Source: Arenibaculum pallidiluteum (GTDB lineage: Bacteria; Pseudomonadota; Alphaproteobacteria; Azospirillales; Azospirillaceae). Taken from it: DNA of 64,000 nt. The stretch lies in the NCBI RefSeq assembly GCF_017355985.1, contig NZ_JAFIQU010000006.1, forward strand, positions 248,001 to 312,000, read 5' to 3'. Position 1 is the first letter of the stretch; each line of letters begins with the position of its first letter. The notes under the pieces were generated by a model, which was not told the origin of the DNA, searched no databases, and was given only the letters and a program-made list of their open reading frames with translations. A program made the translations under genes and the position numbers. Shown here in pieces: positions 8,140 to 17,770 of the stretch.

Positions 8140-8689
8140 GGTCGAAGAGGGTGAGGCCGCTGGCCGCAAGCTCGGCATAGAGCTGCGCGTCCCGGATCCG
8201 CGTCACAACGCCGTGCCCGACGCCGTCCAGGAACCGGTCCAGGCGCTCGGCCGAGCGCGTGTTGGCACGCAGCCGGTTCCCGACGACCGCCACGCCCTTG
8301 CGCCGCTTCGCGATGGCCTTCAGCTCGTCCAGCTTCCGCAGGAAGCGCCGGGTCGCCTGCTCGTCGAAGGCGCTGGGCAGCACCGGCAGGACGACCACGT
8401 CGGCGAGGTCGACGAGTTCCTCGATCTGGCGGGTCCGCAGCGCCGCAGGCGCGTCGATCACCAGCCGCGCCGCACGGGGGGTCTCGACGGTCTCCTTGGA
8501 CCAGTCGAGGCCGCGGACGGGCGGCGCCGTCGCCGGGCGCCGCTCGATCCAGCCGAGGCTGGAGCGCTGGCGGTCGGCGTCGGCGAGCAGCGTCGCATGC
8601 CCGGCATTGGCGAAGGCGCCCGCGATGTGCGTCGCGATGGTCGTCTTCCCGCAGCCACCCTTGATGTTGGCGACAAGGATCGTGAACAT
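8063..8689 (-). CDS. Orphan ParA-family ATPase
   Basis: This is a 208-aa deviant Walker ATPase. The N-terminal P-loop is NIKGGCGKTTIATHIA (about residues 8-23) with the ParA signature lysine. The switch-I-like ADADRQRSS follows, and LVIDAPAALR supplies Walker B. ParA/MinD proteins use ATP-dependent dimerisation on DNA or membrane to position cargo. There is no ParB or parS candidate beside it and no long N-terminal helix, so chromosome segregation is unlikely. Positioning of another complex, or a VirC1-like role, fits better. It lies 14 bp downstream of the CYTH-CHAD gene on the same strand and converges on the SDR. Confidence 0.9.
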   Translation of the reverse strand: MFTILVANIKGGCGKTTIATHIAGAFANAGHATLLADADRQRSSLGWIERRPATAPPVRGLDWSKETVETPRAARLVIDAPAALRTRQIEELVDLADVVVLPVLPSAFDEQATRRFLRKLDELKAIAKRRKGVAVVGNRLRANTRSAERLDRFLDGVGHGVVTRIRDAQLYAELAASGLTLFDLKAKRVQEPRADWQPLLAWIDDAAG

Positions 8690-8703
8690 CGGCCGAGCCT
8701 ATC

Positions 8704-10260
8704 CTACGTCCTGTGGCGCGACCAGAAGGGCCTCGCATCCGCGAAGTCGTCCCAGGCGGCGCGCAGCTCCGGCTCGCCGTCGACGAGGCCGCGTGCGTGC
8801 CATCCGACCACAAGTCCGCTGCCAGTGCGCGCCGGAAGCGGAAGCCGATCGCCCGAGGCGGCCTCCAGTTCGGCCAGCAGCTCGCCTGCCGTCGCGACGT
8901 CGTTGGCGTGCCCCAGCGCGTCCTGCAGGGCGGAGAGCTGGCGCAGGTACCGGCTCACGGCCCTGCCGTCCTCGGAATAGAGGGGACGGAAGAACTCGGT
9001 GGCATAGCGCAGCTTCTTCAGGGCGATCCGCAGCTCGTGCCGCGGGCCCGCCGCCAGCCGCGCAAAGCCCTTGCCTCGGCGCCGGGCTGCGCGCTGGCGG
9101 CGGGACAGCAGTGCCTCGGCCACGACACCGACCGGCTGCATCAGCGTGGCAGAATCCTCGGAAACCTCCTGGCGGCGCCAGGACCGCGCCTCGAGCCAGG
9201 CGCCGAACCGGAGCAGGAGCAAGGTGCAGCGCTGGGACAGGATCGCCGCGCGCGCCCGCGCATGGCCGCGTTCGCGCGCGGCCACGGCCTCGGCGCGCAG
9301 CGCGGCCAGGGCGGGGTTGCCCGGAAGCGCCTCCTCCACCGGGGGCAGGAGCTGATCCAGGAAGACGTCCCAGTTCCGCGCGCCGCCGAGTTCGCCCGCG
9401 AGCCACTTCACCTCCGCCCCGAGCTCGGCAAGCTGTTGGGGCGGCAGGAAGCGCTTGAACAGCACCAGCGCCGAGCGCATGCGGCGCAGCCCGACCCGCA
9501 TCTGGTGAATGCCCTCGGCCGCGCCGGCCTCGGCCGCGTGCTGGTTCGCGAGCACCTGCGAAAGGCAGTTCCGGAGAATGGCCTCGAAGGCCTGCTCGAC
9601 CGAGGCGTCGGCGGCGATCTCCACCGGGCGCGCCTTCACGGCCGCAGGCCGCGCGTCCGCCGCCAGCGCATAGCCGCGGTCAGACTTCGTCCGCGTCTCG
9701 ACGCGGACCGGCACCGACTCGGCGACAGCGATCGCGACGGCATAGAGGTCCAGCGCCGACCCGGCCTTCAGCTCCAGCTCCAGCTCGGCCACCGGCTCGG
9801 CCGCGCCGTCCGCGCGCCGGATCTCGCCACGGTCGATGGCCGCCTCGATCTCCGCCCCGTTGCCGCTCAGCGTCCGGGTGGTCCGGCGAACCTCCGCGGT
9901 GAAGACGGGGCGCAGCTCGTCCGCGGTCACCAGCGCCAGCTCGGCGCGGGCCGCGCCCTCCGGCAGCAGGCCCAGGTCGGGAGCGGGCCCGGGCACCGGC
10001 GTCTCCCATTCGCCGCGCGCGAGGTGGGTTCCGGTCGGCGCACCGCCGAGCTTAACCGTCTGGACGAAGCGGCGGCCCTGGCGGCGCACCCGCAACGAGA
10101 CGCCGCGGCGGTGAAGCCGCAGGTCCTCGGTGTCGAAATAGGTGCTGTGCAGCTTGCCGCTGGAGCCGGGCCCGCCACTGGCCAGCACGGGCACGCCCGC
10201 CAGCTTCCCCAGGTCGTCCGGCCGGACGCGGAGCTTCAGCTCGACCTCTTTGTCGGTCAT
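8704..10260 (-). CDS. CYTH and CHAD domain protein (probable inorganic triphosphatase)
   Basis: Residues 1 to about 205 form a CYTH domain with the metal/triphosphate motif EVELKLRV near the start, arginine-rich strands (LRVRRQGRRFVQTVK) and acidic strands such as ELELELKAG. Residues about 220-518 form a CHAD helical domain with repeated histidine/arginine helices (HQMRVGLRRMRSAL, HELRIALKKLRYATEFF). CYTH proteins hydrolyse tripolyphosphate, and CHAD domains bind polyphosphate. The order and length (518 aa) match E. coli YgiF-type proteins. It is the middle gene of a minus-strand run with the methyltransferase upstream and ParA downstream. Confidence 0.93.
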   Translation of the reverse strand: MTDKEVELKLRVRPDDLGKLAGVPVLASGGPGSSGKLHSTYFDTEDLRLHRRGVSLRVRRQGRRFVQTVKLGGAPTGTHLARGEWETPVPGPAPDLGLLPEGAARAELALVTADELRPVFTAEVRRTTRTLSGNGAEIEAAIDRGEIRRADGAAEPVAELELELKAGSALDLYAVAIAVAESVPVRVETRTKSDRGYALAADARPAAVKARPVEIAADASVEQAFEAILRNCLSQVLANQHAAEAGAAEGIHQMRVGLRRMRSALVLFKRFLPPQQLAELGAEVKWLAGELGGARNWDVFLDQLLPPVEEALPGNPALAALRAEAVAARERGHARARAAILSQRCTLLLLRFGAWLEARSWRRQEVSEDSATLMQPVGVVAEALLSRRQRAARRRGKGFARLAAGPRHELRIALKKLRYATEFFRPLYSEDGRAVSRYLRQLSALQDALGHANDVATAGELLAELEAASGDRLPLPARTGSGLVVGWHARGLVDGEPELRAAWDDFADARPFWSRHRT

Positions 10261-10328
10261 TCGGATTCCGTCCCTGCGCCGACCTTTGCCCGGCCCGGGC
10301 GGGAATCTGTGGCTTCTTCAGATCATCG

Positions 10329-11384
10329 TCAAGCCGGGTGCCGTCCCCCGCCCCCGCTCGTCTTCACGAACGTCAGGACCTTCGAAAGAAAGGCCATGTC
10401 CGAGCTGGCCTGCTCAAGTGAAAGCTCAGTGAACATATTTGCGAGATCATGGCCGAGATATTCCGCGTAGTAGGGCTCGTGGAACGCCGTGGGGAAGCGC
10501 CGCAGCAGGCCGTCCATCTCCGGCCGGTCGCCGGTCTGGATGCTGTCGACGATCACGGCGAGGCCGCCCGGCCTGAGCACGCGCGCGATCTCGGCTGCCG
10601 CCCGGATCCGGACCCCCCGCGGCAGCTCGTGGAACAGGAAGATGCAGGTGACGATGTCGACGGAGGCGTCGGCCAGCGGCATCGCCTCGGCCGGGGCCTG
10701 GACGAAGCCGGCCCTGCGCCACGGGGCCAGGTTGCGCCGTGCGGCCTGCAGGTAGGGCAGACTGAGGTCGAGCGCGACCGTGCCGAGCCGCGGCCAGTTG
10801 TCCTTCACGAAGGTCAGGAAGCGCCCAGTGCCCGCCGCAACGTCGAGCAGCACGAGGTCGGACGAGCGGCGCCCCTCCAGCCAGCGCGCGATCGGCGGCA
10901 GCGCCTGCCGGCGCATGGCGTCGGCGCCGCCGCCGAACAGGACCTCCACCTGATGGTCGTAGAGCTCGGCCGAGCGGTCGCTGAGATAGCCGTCGGTCTG
11001 GAAGTGGAAGTTCTGCCGGTAATAGGCCGGCAGCCCCCGCCCGGCATCCTCGGCGCGCAGCTCTAGCCCGTCCCGCGCGCGCCGGCGCCGCGCCACCGCG
11101 GGCAGGTCTCCCAGGAACAGCGCCGTCTCGCGCAGCACCTTCAGCGGCGAGACGACCAAGTCGTGGGGCATGCGGTAGTAGCCCGCCTCCACATTGGCGA
11201 GGTCGCGCGCCAGCAGCGCACGCAGCTCGGCGAGCAGCGTCCCCGCGCCGGGAGCCGGGCCAGACGCCGGTGGCACCGACTCGGCCCCGCCGAAGCGGGC
11301 CGCGAGCGCGTACTGACCCAGGAACCAGGACACCCGGACGGCCTGCCCTACCCGATAGGCGAGTCGCTCCGACGGACCAATCAT
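10329..11384 (-). CDS. Class I SAM-dependent methyltransferase
   Basis: The 351-aa protein has an N-terminal helical region of about 170 residues ([21 protein letters not shown] onward), then a Rossmann methyltransferase. Motif I is [12 protein letters not shown], the acidic residue is in [10 protein letters not shown], motif III-like [15 protein letters not shown], and then [15 protein letters not shown]. The frame is open further upstream, but the ATG at 11384 is preferred: upstream residues are low-complexity and lie opposite pgk. The substrate is unknown; UbiE/COQ5-like enzymes are the nearest general type. It is transcribed divergently from pgk across a 171-bp gap. Confidence 0.85.
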   Translation of the reverse strand: MIGPSERLAYRVGQAVRVSWFLGQYALAARFGGAESVPPASGPAPGAGTLLAELRALLARDLANVEAGYYRMPHDLVVSPLKVLRETALFLGDLPAVARRRRARDGLELRAEDAGRGLPAYYRQNFHFQTDGYLSDRSAELYDHQVEVLFGGGADAMRRQALPPIARWLEGRRSSDLVLLDVAAGTGRFLTFVKDNWPRLGTVALDLSLPYLQAARRNLAPWRRAGFVQAPAEAMPLADASVDIVTCIFLFHELPRGVRIRAAAEIARVLRPGGLAVIVDSIQTGDRPEMDGLLRRFPTAFHEPYYAEYLGHDLANMFTELSLEQASSDMAFLSKVLTFVKTSGGGGRHPA

Positions 11385-11555
11385 GCCGCCTCCCTCTCGT
11401 GTTCCGATGCGGGCTGCACCGGCCCGGTGGCAACCCCTTCGCGCCGTCCGGCCCGGGTGCACGAACTCCCTCCCGCCCGGTTGAAAACCTGCGCGGCCTG
11501 TGGTTGGTTGCGCCCGCCGGGCGCGGCGGCCCGGACCGAACGAAGGACGGCGCGC

Positions 11556-12755
11556 ATGAGCGACTTCAAGACGATCGACGACCTCGACGTGGCCGGACGG
11601 ACGGTCCTGGTGCGTGCCGACCTGAACGTTCCGACGAAGGACGGCAAGGTCACCGACACGACCCGGATCGACCGGCTCGCCCCGACCCTGACCGAGCTCG
11701 CGGGCCGCGGCGCCAGGGTCGTCGTCCTGTCCCATTTCGGTCGGCCCAAGGGCGGCCGCGACGACAAGTATTCCCTGCGCCCCGTCGTTCCGGCCCTGTC
11801 GAAGGCGGTCGGCCAGGACGTGGCCTTCGCCGACGACTGCATCGGCCCCGATGCCGAGAAGGCCGTGAAGGCGCTGAAGGACGGGCAGGTGCTGCTGCTC
11901 GAGAACCTGCGCTTCCATCCCGAGGAGGAGGCCAACGACAAGTCCTTCGCCAAGGCCCTGGCGTCGCTGGGAGATCTCTACGTCAACGACGCATTCTCGG
12001 CCGCGCACCGCGCGCACGCCTCGACCGAGGGTCTGGCGCATGTGCTGCCGGCCGCCGCCGGCCGCCTGATGGAGGCCGAGCTGAAGGCCCTCTCGGCCGC
12101 CCTCGAGAAGCCCGAGCGCCCGGTGGCGGCCGTGGTGGGAGGCGCCAAGATCTCGACCAAGCTGGACCTGCTCGGCAACCTGGTGAAGCGCGTGGACCTG
12201 CTCGCCCTCGGCGGCGGCATGGCCAATACCTTCCTCTTCGCCAAGGGCGTGAACGTCGGCGCCTCGCTGGCCGAGAAGGACATGGCCGACCAGGCCCGCG
12301 CCATCATGCGCGCGGCCGAGGCGGCGGGTTGCGAGGTGGTGCTGCCGCGGGACGGCGTGGTCGCGCGCAAGTTCGAGGCGGGCGCCCCCAGCGAGACCGT
12401 CTCCGTGGACGAAATCCCCTCCGACGCCATGGTCCTGGACGTCGGCCCGGCGACGGTCGAGTACCTGACCCTGAAGCTCCAGGGCTGCCGGACCGTGGTC
12501 TGGAACGGCCCGCTCGGCGCCTTCGAGATCCAGCCCTTCGATGCCGGCACGAACGCGGTGGCGGGGACCGTGGCCGCCCTGACCCGGGCGGGCCGCGTGC
12601 TCAGCGTGGCGGGCGGCGGCGACACGGTCGCGGCACTGGCCGGCGCCGGCGTCGAGGAGGCCTTCAGCTATGTCTCGACCGCCGGCGGCGCCTTCCTGGA
12701 ATGGCTCGAGGGCAAGGACCTGCCGGGCGTCGCGGCCCTCAAGCGCGCGAAGTGA
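11556..12755 (+). CDS. pgk: Phosphoglycerate kinase
   Basis: This is the glycolytic/gluconeogenic kinase converting 1,3-bisphosphoglycerate and ADP to 3-phosphoglycerate and ATP in the cytoplasm. At 399 aa it is of normal length. Seen are the N-terminal signature [11 protein letters not shown], substrate histidine/arginine [22 protein letters not shown], the hinge [14 protein letters not shown], the nucleotide segment WNGPLGAFE and the C-terminal GGGDTVAAL. The ATG at 11556 directly precedes the conserved N-terminus. Neither gapdh nor fba neighbours it, so it is a stand-alone gene here. It ends facing the TAXI gene, with a GC-rich hairpin (12766-12784) between them. Confidence 0.98.
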   Translation: MSDFKTIDDLDVAGRTVLVRADLNVPTKDGKVTDTTRIDRLAPTLTELAGRGARVVVLSHFGRPKGGRDDKYSLRPVVPALSKAVGQDVAFADDCIGPDAEKAVKALKDGQVLLLENLRFHPEEEANDKSFAKALASLGDLYVNDAFSAAHRAHASTEGLAHVLPAAAGRLMEAELKALSAALEKPERPVAAVVGGAKISTKLDLLGNLVKRVDLLALGGGMANTFLFAKGVNVGASLAEKDMADQARAIMRAAEAAGCEVVLPRDGVVARKFEAGAPSETVSVDEIPSDAMVLDVGPATVEYLTLKLQGCRTVVWNGPLGAFEIQPFDAGTNAVAGTVAALTRAGRVLSVAGGGDTVAALAGAGVEEAFSYVSTAGGAFLEWLEGKDLPGVAALKRAK

Positions 12756-12801
12756 CGCCGGGCACGGGGCCGGGTGGCGGCCCCGCGGGATCCCGGAAGG
12801 A

Positions 12802-13899
12802 TCAAGGCTTGGCCGGCGGCGGCTCGCCCGGGCCCGCAGGCACGGCGGAATCGGTGTCCATGGGGATTCCCGCCTCGCGGTAGTAGCGCTCGGCCCCGGG
12901 GTGCAGCGGCACCCCGAGCCCGGCGGTCGCGCCGGCGATCATGATCTGCCGGCCCTTGGGATGGCCGTTGCTCAGCAGCCGGGCCATGTTGGGATGCCAG
13001 AGCGCCTTGGTCAGGCCGTAGACGACCTCATCGCTGACATCGGCACGCACGATCCACTGCGCCGAGACCGCCACTGTCGGCGTCGCCGCCACCCCCTCGT
13101 AGGTGCCCTCGGGCACCGTGCTGGACACCAGGAAGGGCTGCTTGGCAAGCAGCTCGTCGGCCGGCTTCTCCGAGATCGGAACAAGGCGGATGGGAATGCG
13201 CTGGGCCAGGTCGGCGATGGCCGCGGCGGGCGGTCCCGCCACCAGGAAGAAGGCGTCGATGCGTCCTTCGGCAAGCTCGTCGGCGGCCGGGCCGGGGCGC
13301 AGGTACCGGGCCTTGAGCTGCTTCTCGGCGACCCCATAGGCCTGCATCACCAGCCGTGCGTCCACCAGGGTCCCCGACCCCTCCTCGCCGACCGAGACGG
13401 TCTTGCCCTTGAGGTCGGAGACGGTGCGGATCGGCCCGTCGGCGCGCACCACCAGATGGACGGCCTCGGCATAGAGGCTGGCGATGGTGCGCAGCTCCAA
13501 GGCCGGGGGACGCCCCTTGTAGGGTCCGGTCCCGGTATGCGCCCAGTAGGCGATATCGGCCTGGACGAGGGCGGATTCCAGCGTTCCCCGCGTCATCAGG
13601 GAGATGTTCTCGACCGAGCCTTCCGTGGCCTGCGCCACCGCGATCAGGCCCGGCACCCCGCAGCTTCCGCCGCGCTCGCAGGGGCGCGAGCCTGGGGGAT
13701 TGCTGATGCCGTTGGCGATCACACCGCCGATGGGGAAGTAGGTGCCCCCGGTCGTGCCGGTTCCGATCCGGAAGAACCGGATGTCCTGGGCCGCCGCGAG
13801 CCCAGCGCCCAGACCAGGCAGCACCGCCCAAAGCAGCGCCACCAGGACAAGCACGGTTCCTGGGATCCGCGTCCCGCGAAGGATCGGTGAGCATCGCAC
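12802..13899 (-). CDS. TAXI family TRAP transporter solute-binding protein
   Basis: This is a 365-aa periplasmic binding protein of the TAXI type. The signal peptide is hydrophobic (VLVLVALLWAVLPGLGAGL) and cleaves near AAAQD. The mature protein has the TAXI pattern FRIGTGTTGGTYFPIGGVIANGIS, then DLKGKTVSVGEEGSGT and a C-terminal helix with WHPNM. Start: GTG at 13899 with AAAGGA nine bases upstream; the frame stays open further upstream without signal-like sequence. TAXI proteins normally feed a fused TRAP permease (QM), but none is visible nearby, so it is an orphan or works with a distant permease. The ligand is unknown. Confidence 0.87.
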   Translation of the reverse strand: MRCSPILRGTRIPGTVLVLVALLWAVLPGLGAGLAAAQDIRFFRIGTGTTGGTYFPIGGVIANGISNPPGSRPCERGGSCGVPGLIAVAQATEGSVENISLMTRGTLESALVQADIAYWAHTGTGPYKGRPPALELRTIASLYAEAVHLVVRADGPIRTVSDLKGKTVSVGEEGSGTLVDARLVMQAYGVAEKQLKARYLRPGPAADELAEGRIDAFFLVAGPPAAAIADLAQRIPIRLVPISEKPADELLAKQPFLVSSTVPEGTYEGVAATPTVAVSAQWIVRADVSDEVVYGLTKALWHPNMARLLSNGHPKGRQIMIAGATAGLGVPLHPGAERYYREAGIPMDTDSAVPAGPGEPPPAKP

Positions 13900-14048
13900 G
13901 GCCGGCCGTCCTTTCGCCGGGTGCCCTGTGAAACCCGGACCCGGCCTTCGAAGCATAGCGCGCAAGGATTTAAGACGGGACAACGCGCGGCGCGCCGGTT
14001 CCGTCTCACCCGCCGATCGTGGCCGATCCGCAACAGGTGCGAGCGGGC

Positions 14049-15407
14049 CTACTCGGCCGCGCGCAGGAGATCGTCGCCACGGCGATCCCCGTCGTCGCCG
14101 CGATCGGTGGGGTCGGAGGGATCCGTGGGATCGGACGGGTCGACGGGCTCGGCGGGGGCACGGGACGTCAGCTCCAGCGCGGGCGCCGTGGCCGCGGGTG
14201 GCAGCGGGATGAATGGCCCCTGCTCCTCCAGCGGCAGGGCCGCGCGCTGCGTCATGCGCCAGAGTGTCCAGGCGGCCAGCAGCCCCGCCGTCGCGGCGGC
14301 ATTCCAGAACAGCCCGGCGGGCCCCAGCAGGGCCATGGCGGCCGAGGCCACCGGCGGCCCAAGCACGGATCCGGCGCCGAAGGTCAGCAGCAGCCCGGCC
14401 GAGGCCGGAACGATCTCGGCCGGACGCATGAAGTCGTTGGCATGGGCGAGCGCCGTCGGATAGACGCAGTAGGCCAGCCCGCCATAGACCGCCAGGAGCG
14501 GCAGCAGCCAGCCGCTCTGCGCGGGGCCAAGCAGCGCGAGCCCGGCCGAGGCCGCCGCCACGCCGATCACGAGCGCCAGGAACACGCTGCGCCGGTCGAA
14601 CCGGTCCGACAGGCGTCCGACCGGGATCTGGAACGCGAAGCCCGCGACGATCGCGGTCGCCATGAAGCCGGCGACGTCGCCGGTGCCGCCGCCCAGCGTC
14701 CGCGCGTAGACCGGGGCGAGGCCGCCGAAGGCGCCGCCGATCAGGCCGGCGCCGAAGCAGCCGACGACGCCCAGGGGCGAGATCCGCAGGAGCCGCCGGA
14801 GCCCCAGGCCCACGGGCCGCTCCTCGCGCGGGCCGTCGCCGCGGGCCAGCGCCAGCGGCACCAGGGACAGCGCCACCAGGATCGCGATCCCGCTGAAGGC
14901 CGCGATCCCCGCCGGATCGACCCAGCCGAGCAGGAGCTGCGAGCCCGCATAGGCGAGATAGTTGATGGTCATGTAGATCGACAGCAGGCGCCCCCTGTCC
15001 GCATTGGTGGCGCCGCCGTTTATCCAGCTTTCGACCGTGGTGAAGAGCCCGGCCGCGGCGAAGCCGCCGAGCGCCCGCAGGCCGGCCCAGGCGAACTCGT
15101 CGACGAGCAGCGGATGAGCGAGCGCGACGCAGGCGAAGACGGCGGCCAGTGCCGCGAAGGCGCGCACATGCCCGACCCGGCCGATCAGCCCCGGACCCGT
15201 CAGGGTCCCGGCGACGAAGCCGACGGAGTAGCACGCCATCACGAGGCCGATCCGCGCGACGGGAACGCCTTCCAGGTCCATGCGCACGGCCAGCAGCGTG
15301 CCCAGCAGGCCCGAGCCCAGCACCAGCAGCCCCAGGCTCGACAGGAGCGGGACGAGCGCGAGGACGGGGCTCGGAGACGCGGCGGAACGGGGCATGGACA
15401 GGGACAT
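14049..15407 (-). CDS. MFS transporter (YcaD-like)
   Basis: This is a 12-helix major facilitator protein of about 452 aa. The pattern LRALGGFAAAGLFTTVESWINGGATNADRGRLLSIYM (about residues 80-115) is typical of the YcaD/COG0477 subgroup, and GRLSDRFDRRSVF marks the loop between helices. The cytoplasmic tail ends in an Asp-Pro-Ser/Thr repeat (DPSDPTDPSDPTD). ATG 15407 was chosen because the hydrophobic first helix follows after about 15 residues; ATG 15395 is possible too. The substrate is unknown. It shares a strand with the TAXI gene downstream (150-bp gap). Confidence 0.85.
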   Translation of the reverse strand: MSLSMPRSAASPSPVLALVPLLSSLGLLVLGSGLLGTLLAVRMDLEGVPVARIGLVMACYSVGFVAGTLTGPGLIGRVGHVRAFAALAAVFACVALAHPLLVDEFAWAGLRALGGFAAAGLFTTVESWINGGATNADRGRLLSIYMTINYLAYAGSQLLLGWVDPAGIAAFSGIAILVALSLVPLALARGDGPREERPVGLGLRRLLRISPLGVVGCFGAGLIGGAFGGLAPVYARTLGGGTGDVAGFMATAIVAGFAFQIPVGRLSDRFDRRSVFLALVIGVAAASAGLALLGPAQSGWLLPLLAVYGGLAYCVYPTALAHANDFMRPAEIVPASAGLLLTFGAGSVLGPPVASAAMALLGPAGLFWNAAATAGLLAAWTLWRMTQRAALPLEEQGPFIPLPPAATAPALELTSRAPAEPVDPSDPTDPSDPTDRGDDGDRRGDDLLRAAE

Positions 15408-15485
15408 GGGGGAGGATGCTGCCTTTGCGACCGGAAAAGTGCCGGACCCTAGTCCCGCCCCGTCGCCGCCCGGCGTGACCACTTG

Positions 15486-15546
15486 GGGGCAAGGCAGGTT
15501 GGGGCAAGGCAGATTGGAACAAGGCAGGTTGGGGACAAGGGAGCTT
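15486..15546. repeat. 15-bp tandem repeat, about four units
   Basis: Units ggggcaaggcaggtt at 15486-15500, 15501-15515 (one change), 15516-15530 (two changes) and a diverged copy at 15531-15546. It lies in the 246-bp gap between the MFS start and matB, about 110 bp upstream of matB. Confidence 0.85.
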
Positions 15547-15653
15547 GGAGAGAGCGGGTGCCCTGCCGATCCGGACGGGCTTCCGTCCGGTTCGATCTCG
15601 CACTAACGTCGCCGCGGCGGAGGACATGCGCCCGCGTCCCGGAGAAGGATGAG

Positions 15654-17174
15654 ATGAGCGACAATCTCTACGACCTGTTCCGCAGCCGGTTCCCGGCCGA
15701 TCGGGGCCGCAGCTTCATCGAGACCGGAGACGGCCGCGCCTATGCCTATGCCGACCTGGAGGCGATCTCGGGGCGCTACGCGCGCCTGCTCGCCGAGCTC
15801 GGCGTAGCCAAAGGCGACAGGGTCGCCGTGCAGGTCGAGAAGTCGCCCGAGGCCGTCTTCCTCTATCTCGCCTGCCTGCGCGCAGGAGCCATCTACCTGC
15901 CGCTCAACACCGCCTATACCCGCGCCGAGATCGAGTACTTCCTGACCGACGCCGAGCCGCGCGTCTTCGTCTGCCCGCCCGGCCAGGAGGAAGGCTTCGC
16001 CGCCACGGCCGCGAAGGCGGGCGTCGCCCATGTGCTGACGCTCGGCCCGGACGGCGGCGGGACGCTGTCCGAGGGCGCCGCGGGGCTCGCCCCCGAATTC
16101 CCGACCGTCGCCGCGTCCGCTTCGGATCTCGCGGCGATCCTCTACACCTCGGGGACCACCGGGCGCTCGAAGGGCGCCATGATGAGCCACGCGAACCTGG
16201 CCTCGAACGCGCTGACGCTCCACCGGTACTGGGGCTGGCGCCCGGAGGACGTGCTGCTGCACGCCCTGCCGATCTTCCACACCCATGGTCTGTTCGTCGC
16301 CACCAACTGCGTGCTGCTGAACGGCACCGCCATGCTGTTCCTGCCGAAGTTCGACATTGACGAGGTCTTCCGGCTGCTGCCGCGCGCCAGCGTGATGATG
16401 GGCGTGCCGACCTTCTACACGCGCATGCTGGGCGACTCGCGGCTCGACCGCGCCGCGGCGGCGCACATGCGGCTCTTCATCTCGGGCTCGGCGCCGCTGC
16501 TGGCCGACACGCACCGGGAGTTCCAGCAGCGCACCGGCCACGCGATCCTGGAGCGCTACGGCATGACCGAGACCGGCATGCTGACCTCCAACCCGTTGGA
16601 CGGCGAGCGGATCCCCGGGACCGTCGGCTTCCCGCTGCCCGGGGTCGAGCTGCGCGTCGCCGACCCGGAGACCGCGCGCGTGCTCGGCCCCGAGGAGATC
16701 GGCGTGATCGAGGTGAAGGGCCCCAACGTCTTCGGCGGCTACTGGCGCATGCCCGAGAAGACCCGGGCCGAGTTCCGCCCGGACGGCTTCTTCATCACGG
16801 GCGATGTCGGCAAGGTCGATGCCCGGGGCTATGTCCACATCGTGGGCCGGGCCAAGGACCTGGTGATCTGCGGCGGCTACAACGTCTATCCCAAGGAGGT
16901 CGAGACCGTGATCGACGCGCTCGACGGCGTCGTCGAGAGCGCGGTCGTGGGCGTGCCGCATCCGGATTTCGGCGAGGCTGTCGTTGCGGTGGTCCTGCGC
17001 CGGCCCGGCCGCGGCGATGTGACCGAGGCCGGCGTGATCGCCGCCTGCAAGGAGCAGCTCGCCAACTACAAGGTGCCGAAACGCGTATTCTTCACGGAGG
17101 AGCTGCCGCGCAACACCATGGGCAAGGTCCAGAAGAACCTCCTGCGCGAAGAGCACCGGGACCTGTTCGCCTGA
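15654..17174 (+). CDS. matB: Malonyl-CoA/methylmalonyl-CoA synthetase (MatB-like)
   Basis: This is an ANL-superfamily acid-CoA ligase of 506 aa that adenylates a carboxylic acid and transfers it to CoA. Seen are the P-loop [12 protein letters not shown] (about residues 164-175), [12 protein letters not shown], the A5 motif [17 protein letters not shown], the hinge [18 protein letters not shown] and the catalytic lysine in [11 protein letters not shown]. The HTHGLF and RYGMTETGM wording is typical of MatB rather than fatty acyl or acetyl ligases. The ATG at 15654 follows GGAGAAGGATGAG. No MatA decarboxylase or MatC carrier is adjacent, so the pathway is not shown by context. Confidence 0.8.
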   Translation: MSDNLYDLFRSRFPADRGRSFIETGDGRAYAYADLEAISGRYARLLAELGVAKGDRVAVQVEKSPEAVFLYLACLRAGAIYLPLNTAYTRAEIEYFLTDAEPRVFVCPPGQEEGFAATAAKAGVAHVLTLGPDGGGTLSEGAAGLAPEFPTVAASASDLAAILYTSGTTGRSKGAMMSHANLASNALTLHRYWGWRPEDVLLHALPIFHTHGLFVATNCVLLNGTAMLFLPKFDIDEVFRLLPRASVMMGVPTFYTRMLGDSRLDRAAAAHMRLFISGSAPLLADTHREFQQRTGHAILERYGMTETGMLTSNPLDGERIPGTVGFPLPGVELRVADPETARVLGPEEIGVIEVKGPNVFGGYWRMPEKTRAEFRPDGFFITGDVGKVDARGYVHIVGRAKDLVICGGYNVYPKEVETVIDALDGVVESAVVGVPHPDFGEAVVAVVLRRPGRGDVTEAGVIAACKEQLANYKVPKRVFFTEELPRNTMGKVQKNLLREEHRDLFA

Positions 17175-17235
17175 GCCGGGGCAGCCCCGGGACGACCATG
17201 ATACCCTTTCCGCCAGACACCGCGGGGAGGCACGC

Positions 17236-17688
17236 ATGCTCAAGGAGTTCCGCGACTTCATCGCACGCGGCAACGTGATCGACCTGGCGGTCGGCATCAT
17301 CATCGGCGCGGCCTTCACCGGGATCGTGAACTCGCTGGTGGCCGACATCCTGATGCCGCCCATCGGCTGGATCCTGGGCGGCGTCGACTTCTCCAACTAC
17401 TTCGTGAACCTCTCGGGCGGGACCTTCGACAGCCTCGCCGCCGCACAGGCCGCGGGCGCCGCCACCATCAACTACGGCAAGTTCATCAACGCCGTGATCA
17501 ACTTCCTGATCGTCGCGGCGGCGCTGTTCATCCTGGTCAGGCAGGTCAACCGCTTCCGCCGGGCCGAGGAGGCCGCCCCGGCGGCACCGCCCCGGGGCGA
17601 GGTGCTGCTGGCGGAGATCCGGGACCTCCTTCGCGACCGGGCGGCGATGCAGCCCGCCGGGGCGCGCCCTGTCCCGCCTGCCGAATAG
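17236..17688 (+). CDS. mscL: Large-conductance mechanosensitive channel
   Basis: MscL opens under membrane tension to release solutes after hypo-osmotic shock. The N-terminus [27 protein letters not shown] contains the S1 helix and TM1 pore helix with the GxxxG-type packing. TM2 is at about residues 83-103 ([18 protein letters not shown]), followed by the cytoplasmic helix [11 protein letters not shown]. Length 150 aa, normal. A GGGGAGG ribosome site lies just before ATG 17236. It follows matB by 61 bp without an evident functional link. Confidence 0.97.
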   Translation: MLKEFRDFIARGNVIDLAVGIIIGAAFTGIVNSLVADILMPPIGWILGGVDFSNYFVNLSGGTFDSLAAAQAAGAATINYGKFINAVINFLIVAAALFILVRQVNRFRRAEEAAPAAPPRGEVLLAEIRDLLRDRAAMQPAGARPVPPAE

Positions 17689-17770
17689 GCCGGCGCCTCC
17701 GCGCGCCGTCTGGAAATCCTTAACCATGTCGGGCTAGGCTCGGCGGCTAATCCCGCCAAGAGGGCCCGCC

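Noticed and set aside
11385-12041. N-terminal extension of the methyltransferase
   Set aside because: It lies antisense to pgk and has no conserved residues.
14019-15452. Long plus-strand frame opposite the MFS gene
   Set aside because: Composition (Gln/Arg/Gly/Asp rich, no hydrophobic core) is typical of an antisense shadow of a membrane protein.
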